Positions 16,104 to 20,711 of a DNA stretch of 20,711 nt are shown piece by piece. The notes under the pieces were generated by a model. The model saw nothing but the letters and a program-made list of their open reading frames with translations, was not told the DNA's origin and ran no database searches. Source of the stretch: Fimbriimonadaceae bacterium (lineage in GTDB: Bacteria > Armatimonadota > Fimbriimonadia > Fimbriimonadales > Fimbriimonadaceae); assembly GCA_019694835.1 (NCBI GenBank), contig JAIBBE010000114.1, positions 1 through 20,711 of the forward strand. Reading direction: 5' to 3'. Within the stretch, counting starts at the first letter, position 1, and each line of letters starts with the position of its first letter. Made by a program: the position numbers and the translations under genes.

Positions 16104-16120
16104 ACATGTCGCCGGAAAAG

Positions 16121-16512
16121 TCTCACGCGGAGGTCGCAACGGCTCGCAACGCCACGGAACGTCCTCCCCTCGCCGCGCTCCTTTGCGTCCGTGGCGTGAG
16201 TCTCCGGAAGTCTCACGCGGAGGTCGCAACGGTTTGCAACGTCACGGAACGTCCTCCCCCCGTCGCGCTCCTTTGCGTCCGTGGCGTGAGTCTCCGGAAG
16301 TCTCACGCGGAGGTCGCAACGGCTCGCAACGCCACGGAACGTCCTCCCCTCGCCGCGCTCCTTTGCGTCCGTGGCGTGAGCCTCTCGGGAAGTCTCACGC
16401 GGAGGTCGCAACGGCTCGCAACGCCACGGAACGTCCTCCCCCCGTCGCGCTCCTTTGCGTCCGTGGCGTGAGTCTCTCGGGAAGTCTCACGCGGAGGTCG
16501 CAACGGCTCGCA
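16121..16512. repeat. Tandem 90-92 bp repeat, four full copies and one partial
   Basis: Copies begin with TCTCACGCGGAGGTCGC at 16121, 16211, 16301, 16393 and 16485; the last is cut after about 28 bases. Each unit contains the inverted pair CGCCACGGA ... TCCGTGGCG, able to form a hairpin, and its edges TCTCACGC and GCGTGAG pair across unit borders. Copies 1 and 3 share one central variant (CCCCTCGCCGCG) and copies 2 and 4 another (CCCCCCGTCGCG). The type resembles dispersed repeats whose frames read SHAE... in many genomes. Long open frames across it are repeat artefacts. Confidence 0.85.
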
Positions 16513-16564
16513 ATGGTAGTCCGCGACCAGTTGACCAGGTTAGCTGCTGAAGCATCGCAGTCCC

Positions 16565-16640
16565 AATGTACTTTCGCCGTCCCGGCGATTCCCAACCAAT
16601 CGGTTATCAGGGAGATTCGCCGGGACGGCGAAAGTACATT
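16565..16640. repeat. 27-bp inverted repeat (hairpin)
   Basis: Arms 16565-16591 and 16614-16640 are reverse complements with one mismatch, around a 22-base loop. The core is TTTCGCCGTCCCGGCG on the left. It is directly followed by a smaller hairpin, CCTCCATCG (16646-16654) with CGATGGAGG (16661-16669). No T-run follows either, so neither is a standard terminator. Confidence 0.8.
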
Positions 16641-16716
16641 CTATGCCTCCATCGTCCCATCGATGGAGGATCCGGCATGCCCCGCGAGAACATCCCACGC
16701 GGACCATCCGCGCAAG

Positions 16717-16865
16717 GGAAGGAGCGCTGGACTTTAGTCCGCCTCTGGGTTGAGGACTTCAGTCCGACGGGAATCACATCCCTGAAGCTTCGACTCAGAA
16801 ATTCAGCCTGCAAGTCGGACTGAAGTCCTCAACCCAGAGGCGGACTAAAGTCCAGCGCTCCTTCC
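16717..16865. repeat. 149-bp element with 52-bp perfect inverted repeats
   Basis: Arms 16717-16768 and 16814-16865 are exact reverse complements over 52 bp, around a 45-bp centre. Each arm holds two small dyads of the form GGACTNNAGTCC, 25 bp apart (16729 and 16754; 16817 and 16842), and one AGCGCT. The element ends 11 bp beyond the yajQ stop and has no coding capacity. It may be a MITE-like mobile repeat that also works as the 3' end of the ruvA-ruvB-yajQ transcript. Confidence 0.85.
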
Positions 16866-16875
16866 TTCGAGATGC

Positions 16876-17370
16876 CTACCGGAAGTTCACGAAGTCGACC
16901 GGCATCGGCAGGTCCAGGCCCTTGACGAAGGTGATGCACTTCTGCAGGTCGTCTTTGCTCTTGCTGCTGACCCGGACTTCGTCGCCCTGAATCTGCGCCT
17001 GAACCTTGATGCCGGTCTCCTTGATCTGCTTGATCAGCGCCTTCGCTTGGTCCTGGGCGATACCTTGCTTCAGGGTCACTTTTTGGCGGACGGAGAGGCC
17101 GGTGGCGGGTTCGGCTTTGCCGTACTCGATCTGGCGGATGTCGATGCCTCGGCGGATGAACTTGCTCTCAAGGATGTCCTTGACCTGCTGGAGCTTAAAG
17201 TCGTCGTCGGCGAGGAGGGTGATGTCGTCTTTCTCGAACAGCACCTCGCACTTCGAGCCACGGAAGTCGAAGCGGTTGGACATTTCGCGCTGGGTCTGGT
17301 CGATCGCGTTGCGGACCTCTTGCATGTCCGCGCGGGAAACAATGTCGAAGGAGAAATCTACGGCTGCCAT
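16876..17370 (-). CDS. yajQ: YajQ-family nucleotide-binding protein
   Basis: A 164-residue cytosolic protein of standard family length. It opens with FSFDIVSRADMQEVRNAIDQ and has the family stretches NRFDFRGSKCEV, RRGIDIRQIEYG and the C-terminal VRVSSKSKDDLQ ... LPMPVDFVNFR. It has the duplicated ferredoxin-like fold of YajQ; some members bind cyclic di-GMP or nucleic acid, and the role here is not known. The start codon lies six bases after the ruvB TAG, with an AGAGG-like sequence overlapping that stop, so it is translated as the last gene of the ruvA-ruvB-yajQ operon. A large palindromic element lies directly downstream. Confidence 0.93.
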   Translation of the reverse strand: MAAVDFSFDIVSRADMQEVRNAIDQTQREMSNRFDFRGSKCEVLFEKDDITLLADDDFKLQQVKDILESKFIRRGIDIRQIEYGKAEPATGLSVRQKVTLKQGIAQDQAKALIKQIKETGIKVQAQIQGDEVRVSSKSKDDLQKCITFVKGLDLPMPVDFVNFR

Positions 17371-17376
17371 CTGCCT

Positions 17377-18399
17377 CTATTCTGGTCCAAACAAGCCCTG
17401 CATCGGGGGCTCTTTGCCGATGTGGCGGTAGGCGAGGGCGGTCACGGTTCGGCCTCTTGGCGTCCGCTGAATCAAGCCTTGTTGGAGCAGATATGGCTCG
17501 TACACGTCCTCGATCGTCCCCGAATCCTCGCCCGTGGTGGCGGCCAGCGTCTCCAAGCCAACCGGGCCGCCTGCGTACTTCTCGATAATCGCGGCCAGGA
17601 TCATGCGGTCGACGCGGTCGAGTCCGAGGTGGTCGACTTCGAGGGCATCCAGCGCCTTATCGACAATCCCGGGGGTAATCGACTCCAGGCCATCGACCTG
17701 GGCGAAATCCCGCACGCGCCGCAGCAGGCGGTTGGCGATTCGGGGAGTGCCGCGGGAGCGCAGGGCAAGCTTCTTTGCGCCTTCCTGTTCGATCTTGTAA
17801 CCAAGAATGCCAGCCGACCGGGTGATGATCTCGAACAGGGAGTCTGAGCCGTAAAACGCGAAGTGGCTGACGATGCCGAATCTGTCCCTAAGCGGACCGG
17901 TCAGAAGGCCTTGCCGGGTTGTCGCGCCGATGACGGTGAATCGCGGCACGTCCAGCCGGATCGACCGCGCTGCCGGGCCTTTGCCGATCATGATGTCGAC
18001 TTTGCAGTCCTCCATCGCCGGATAGAGAATCTCCTCGACCGGGCGGCTGAGGCGGTGGATTTCGTCGATGAACAGCACGGAACCGGGGTCGAGGTTGGTC
18101 AAGATGCCGACCAAGTCACCAGGCCGCTCGATGGCGGGGCCGCTCGTTACGTGGATCGTCGCTCCCATCTCGATGGCGACGATGTGGGCGAGCGTCGTCT
18201 TCCCGAGTCCTGGCGGGCCATAGAGCAGGAGGTGATCCAGCGGCTCGCTACGCTGCATCGCGGCGGTGAGGAAGACGCTCAGGTTCTCCTTCAGCTTGTC
18301 TTGGCCGATGAATTCGCCGAGCCGACGCGGCCGCAGCGAAAGCTCGTACGACCGATCTTCGATCAGCGGTTCGGGATCGAGTTCGCCGGGGCGGTTCAT
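17377..18399 (-). CDS. ruvB: Holliday junction branch-migration ATPase RuvB
   Basis: RuvB is the hexameric motor that, with RuvA, drives branch migration of Holliday junctions. The 340-residue product has Walker [10 protein letters not shown] (61-69), Walker B LFIDEIHR (109-116), the sensor region [21 protein letters not shown] around 157-176 with the arginine at 171, and a C-terminal winged helix with [16 protein letters not shown]. All key residues are present and length is typical. The ATG overlaps the ruvA stop by four bases (ATGA), which indicates coupling. ruvC is not in the window. Confidence 0.96.
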   Translation of the reverse strand: MNRPGELDPEPLIEDRSYELSLRPRRLGEFIGQDKLKENLSVFLTAAMQRSEPLDHLLLYGPPGLGKTTLAHIVAIEMGATIHVTSGPAIERPGDLVGILTNLDPGSVLFIDEIHRLSRPVEEILYPAMEDCKVDIMIGKGPAARSIRLDVPRFTVIGATTRQGLLTGPLRDRFGIVSHFAFYGSDSLFEIITRSAGILGYKIEQEGAKKLALRSRGTPRIANRLLRRVRDFAQVDGLESITPGIVDKALDALEVDHLGLDRVDRMILAAIIEKYAGGPVGLETLAATTGEDSGTIEDVYEPYLLQQGLIQRTPRGRTVTALAYRHIGKEPPMQGLFGPE

Positions 18400-18998
18400 T
18401 TGCGCAGACCTCGTAGGGCGATCGGAATCTGTTCCTCGACGGTGTCGGCCTGCTCACGAGCGATCTCGGCCGCTTGTTCGGCCTCGGGACGGCGGTAACC
18501 CAACGCCATCAGCGCATCGACCAACTCATCAGGCGGGGCCGTTGTTCGGACCACGGCTTGGCCGCTGGCCCGTGCGACCTTGCGCGCGAAGTTCTCCTGC
18601 TGAATCTTGTCCTTGAGCTCGAGGATTATCCGCTCGGCGAGGCGGGGTCCGACGCCGGTCGCGCGAGTCAGGGTCTTGGCGTCTTGGCTGGAAATCGCAG
18701 TCGCCGCGACTTCGGCCCCGACATCGCCGAGGACGGCCAGCCCGGTCTTGGGCCCGCACCCCTTCACCTCGGTCAGGAGGTCGAAGAGGCGGCGGTCGAA
18801 GGGGTCGAGGAAGCCGTAAAGCGAGACGCCGTCTTCGCGGAAGACCTGGCGCACCCGAATGTCGACCCACTCCCCGACTGGCGGCATCTCGACGAGGACG
18901 GATTGCGGCACGAGCACCTCGTACCCCACCCCGCCCGCGTCGACGACAATCCGCCCGTCTCCCGCTTCCAGAAGTTCTCCTCGCAGCCTCGCGATCAC
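18396..18998 (-). CDS. ruvA: Holliday junction DNA-binding protein RuvA
   Basis: RuvA is the tetrameric protein that binds four-way junctions and loads RuvB. The 200-residue product begins at GTG (18996-18998) with [13 protein letters not shown], the usual OB-fold start. Helix-hairpin-helix motifs are at about 72-93 ([18 protein letters not shown]) and 110-130 ([18 protein letters not shown]). The C-terminal RuvB-contacting domain is seen at about 157-180 ([20 protein letters not shown]). It is the first gene of the ruvA-ruvB-yajQ operon and has a TAGCCT hexamer seven bases before the GTG. Confidence 0.96.
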   Translation of the reverse strand: MIARLRGELLEAGDGRIVVDAGGVGYEVLVPQSVLVEMPPVGEWVDIRVRQVFREDGVSLYGFLDPFDRRLFDLLTEVKGCGPKTGLAVLGDVGAEVAATAISSQDAKTLTRATGVGPRLAERIILELKDKIQQENFARKVARASGQAVVRTTAPPDELVDALMALGYRRPEAEQAAEIAREQADTVEEQIPIALRGLRK

Positions 18999-19005
18999 GA
19001 TGTGG

Positions 19006-19011
19006 AGGCTA
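19006..19011 (-). promoter_or_regulatory. -10 hexamer TAGCCT of ruvA (leaderless type)
   Basis: TAGCCT on the minus strand is preceded by TGG, giving an extended -10, and is followed by seven bases (CCACATC) and the GTG start. No Shine-Dalgarno is present. The spacing matches four other starts in the window. Confidence 0.45.
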
Positions 19012-19065
19012 CCACATGTCTACTGCTTTCGCGCTTCCTTCAGCCTGGGATTCGGTCGAATCAAA

Positions 19066-19100
19066 GGACCGCATCGAGCTGCCCGAGCTCGATGCGGTCC
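19066..19100 (-). terminator. Intrinsic terminator of the secreted propeller gene
   Basis: A perfect 15-bp stem (19066-19080 with 19086-19100) closes a 5-base loop. On the minus strand it is followed by TTTGATT, a modest T-rich tract, and it lies 30 bp downstream of the propeller stop at 19131. It would also insulate ruvA from that gene. Confidence 0.75.
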
Positions 19101-19130
19101 CGAGGTAATCATACGTTCAGCCAATAAGAT

Positions 19131-20447
19131 CTAATAGGCACCCCTCCGAAAGACATCCATGACACCGTTCGTGTCCCCGGTGATCAGGTTCGTCGCGGTG
19201 GAGAGGAACGAGACATACGCTCCATTGCCGCTGATCGTCGGAATCGTGCTGGCACCATTCGCAGGCTTCCCGCTCGTGTTGAGCGAGACCATCTTCGTGG
19301 TGTTTGCGACGAGATCACGTATGAAGACGTCTTCAACGCCATTGTTATCACCCTTGATCAAGTTCGTGGCAAGGGACTGAAACACGACGTAGCGGCCATT
19401 TCCGCTGATTCGCATGCCCCAACCGGCGACGACTCCCGTACCTCCGCTCGCGCCTCCCGTGGTCTGCTTGCCCTGCGAGTCTACAGACGCTCGAACCATG
19501 GTGTTGGCGACAACATCGCGAACAAAGACATCATGCAGGCCATTCGAGTCGCCATTGACAAAGCCCTGATTCGACACGAAAGCGACGTATCGCCCATCAT
19601 CGCTGATTGAGCAGTTATAGCTGTCTTGCCATCCCTGAAGTCCGTTGATTGCCAGTGAAATACGCCGGTTGGTATGGGTTTGCGTGTCTCGAACGAAGGC
19701 ATCAAAGCTGCCATTAGTATCGCCCGCGACGAGATTGGTCGAGCTGCTCGAAAAGCCAACATAGCGACCGTCGGGTGTGATGCAAGGCTGGAGCCCGCTG
19801 TAACCATCGCCTTGGGCTCCATTCGCTCCATCCTCCCGAGAAACGAGAACTGTCGTACCGGCCACCAGGTCCCTCACGAACACTTGTGAACCGGTTGTTC
19901 CACCGCTTACCAAGTTCGTTGCATCCGAGCGAAACGAGGCACGGCCGTTCTCGCTCAGCCACCCAGAGTCGCTACCGGCATTCCCTTCGGATTCGTCGTC
20001 GCCTAGCGAGACGCGGGTAATGATCCCTCCAGCCCAAGTGTCACGTACGAACACGTCGCGTACTCCATTGCCATCGATTCCATCAAGATTCGTGGCAAAG
20101 GATGAAAAGATCACGTACCGTCCATCTGCGCTGATGCGGGGATTGGAACAGTCTCCGTTCGCCTGCGAGAGCGCGTCATACCCCGATACAAGCGTCGTCG
20201 TTCCCAACTGGAGGTCTCGCTTATAGACCTGAATATTCGTGGTGACAAAGCTCAAAAGGTTGGTTGCGTTCGACGTGAAGGTGACATACCTCCCGTCTGC
20301 GCTGATGCTCTGCTGAACGCTAGCTGCATTCGCCTGTGCCTCCAAGTCCGAAAGAGAGACTCGCACTGTCGTTTGTGAGTAGGCACTTACGGCGAGCGTC
20401 ATGACGCCCAGCCCAATGCTCGTTCGAATGTAATTGCTGATATTCAT
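19131..20447 (-). CDS. Secreted seven-bladed beta-propeller protein (TolB/PD40-like)
   Basis: A 438-residue protein with a signal peptide (about 1-25, cleavage near AYS-Q) and a GGGAGG Shine-Dalgarno just before the ATG. Seven repeats share the pattern SxDGRYVxFxSxATNL...GDxNGxxDVFVRDxxAxTTxxVS. The segment VRVSLSD right after the signal peptide looks like the outer strand that closes the ring with the last, shortened repeat. Five blades carry D-x-N-G-x-x-D loops (for example GDTNGSFD, GDSNGLHD, GDNNGVED) that could bind calcium. There is no PEP-CTERM or other anchor. The ligand is unknown. An intrinsic terminator follows the gene. Confidence 0.85.
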   Translation of the reverse strand: MNISNYIRTSIGLGVMTLAVSAYSQTTVRVSLSDLEAQANAASVQQSISADGRYVTFTSNATNLLSFVTTNIQVYKRDLQLGTTTLVSGYDALSQANGDCSNPRISADGRYVIFSSFATNLDGIDGNGVRDVFVRDTWAGGIITRVSLGDDESEGNAGSDSGWLSENGRASFRSDATNLVSGGTTGSQVFVRDLVAGTTVLVSREDGANGAQGDGYSGLQPCITPDGRYVGFSSSSTNLVAGDTNGSFDAFVRDTQTHTNRRISLAINGLQGWQDSYNCSISDDGRYVAFVSNQGFVNGDSNGLHDVFVRDVVANTMVRASVDSQGKQTTGGASGGTGVVAGWGMRISGNGRYVVFQSLATNLIKGDNNGVEDVFIRDLVANTTKMVSLNTSGKPANGASTIPTISGNGAYVSFLSTATNLITGDTNGVMDVFRRGAY

Positions 20448-20500
20448 ACCTTGTCCTCCCGTTGGTTCAAGACCACTGACAACACTTTACACAAGCTAGT

Positions 20501-20576
20501 GTGATGGGAACGTGAGCAGTTCTTTACCGTTCTAAATGTTCTCATCCTGCGTGATGGCCTGAGCCAGTTCTTTACG
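20501..20576. repeat. Short duplicated motif upstream of the propeller gene
   Basis: GTGATGG, a few bases, then TGAGC(C)AGTTCTTTAC occurs at 20501-20527 and again at 20551-20575, a period of about 50 bp. It lies between the propeller gene start and the insertion sequence at the right edge. It could be operator repeats for the propeller gene or a scar of duplication. The rest of 20448-20586 shows only an imperfect dyad ACACAAGCTAGTGT (20489-20502), which overlaps a possible minus-strand -10, TAAAGT. Confidence 0.5.
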
Positions 20577-20586
20577 TGACACCTTT

Positions 20587-20711
20587 TGACCTGTTCCCCG
20601 AATTCTGACCCAGATTGAGTGTGAGGTTCGTCTTGAATCACACAATGAGCAAAGGGAAACGATACTCTGAGGATCAGATCCTCGGGATACTGAAGGAAAT
20701 TGAAGCGGGGG
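20587..20711 (+). mobile_element. Left end of an IS3-family (IS407-like) insertion sequence, partial
   Basis: The transposase gene OrfA begins at 20645 and runs off the window. Upstream, TGACCTGTTCCCCG (from 20587) begins with TG and resembles the terminal repeats of IS407/IS2-group elements. The boundary is inferred because the other end is not present. Confidence 0.55.
20645..20711 (+). CDS. IS3-family transposase OrfA (5' partial)
   Basis: Only 22 codons are present, reading MSKGKRYSEDQILGILKEIE followed by A-G. This matches the helix-turn-helix start of OrfA in IS407-like IS3-family elements, where 'SEEQIIGILKEAEAG' is common. OrfA binds the element's ends and is normally fused by -1 frameshifting to the OrfB DDE integrase, which would lie outside the window. 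Confidence 0.8.
   Translation, partial: MSKGKRYSEDQILGILKEIEAG

Noticed and set aside
15899..16512. Possible CRISPR array
   Set aside because: The repeats are contiguous with no unique spacers of constant length, and no cas genes are nearby.
15842..16737. Several long open frames on both strands across the repeat island (for example 15842-16471 and 15880-16737 plus, 15872-16411 minus)
   Set aside because: They exist in several frames at once because the repeat units contain few stops and the 21-bp unit is a multiple of three. They have no start-site signal and no family resemblance.
6584..18998. A joint DNA-repair system of the NurA-like protein, RecQ and RuvAB
   Set aside because: The genes lie in separate transcription units on both strands, with metabolic genes between them; each is an ordinary housekeeping or stand-alone gene.

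Overview
The window is GC-rich bacterial chromosome. It carries housekeeping genes (lysS, leuD, recQ, ruvA-ruvB, yajQ), a partial leucine/isovalerate-degradation cluster, a PEP-CTERM-anchored trypsin-like protease and two TolB/PD40-type beta-propellers. The PEP-CTERM sorting tag, the secreted propellers, the many dispersed palindromic repeats and the promoter style would fit an Armatimonadota-like (Fimbriimonadia-like) or related environmental bacterium. That placement is inference; the window has no rRNA or other phylogenetic marker beyond the housekeeping genes, and I saw no tRNA.

Layout. 1-120: tail of an insertion sequence, probably IS481-like, abutting a truncated EamA transporter gene (112-285, minus). 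282-4034, minus: lysS, a TolB-like propeller, an APH-type phosphotransferase and the EamA fragment, all in one direction. 4118-6289, plus: a membrane class III nucleotide cyclase and the PEP-CTERM serine protease. 6309-6548: tandem GC-rich hairpins. 6584-9989, minus: a NurA-like nuclease, a biotin carboxylase subunit and a methylglutaconyl-CoA hydratase, with a 154-bp palindromic element between the nuclease and the carboxylase. 10048-15114, plus: leuD, the methylcrotonyl-CoA carboxylase beta subunit, an exported protein of unknown function and recQ. 15131-15817, minus: a protein of unknown function. 15899-16865: a gene-free repeat island with several unrelated repeat classes, including a 21-bp alternating dyad array and a 52-bp perfect inverted repeat. 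16876-18998, minus: ruvA-ruvB-yajQ operon. 19131-20447, minus: a secreted seven-bladed propeller. 20645 to the end: start of an IS3-family (IS407-like) OrfA.

How the genes fit together. The carboxylase beta subunit, biotin carboxylase and hydratase cover the 3-methylcrotonyl-CoA to HMG-CoA steps of leucine degradation. The biotin carboxylase lacks the carrier domain normally fused in this enzyme, and the acyl-CoA dehydrogenase and HMG-CoA lyase are not here. A leucine biosynthesis gene, leuD, sits inside this catabolic cluster. RecQ, RuvAB and the NurA-like protein are DNA-repair enzymes in separate transcription units, so they do not form one system.

The most general signal is promoter architecture. 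Many first-of-operon genes have a TANNNT hexamer exactly 7 nt before the start codon (or CANAAT 6 nt before it) and no clear Shine-Dalgarno, which points to leaderless transcripts. Three exported or lineage-specific genes instead have Shine-Dalgarno sequences. The most unusual DNA is the repeat island at 15.9-16.9 kb. I found no defence island, CRISPR array or obvious new multi-gene system.
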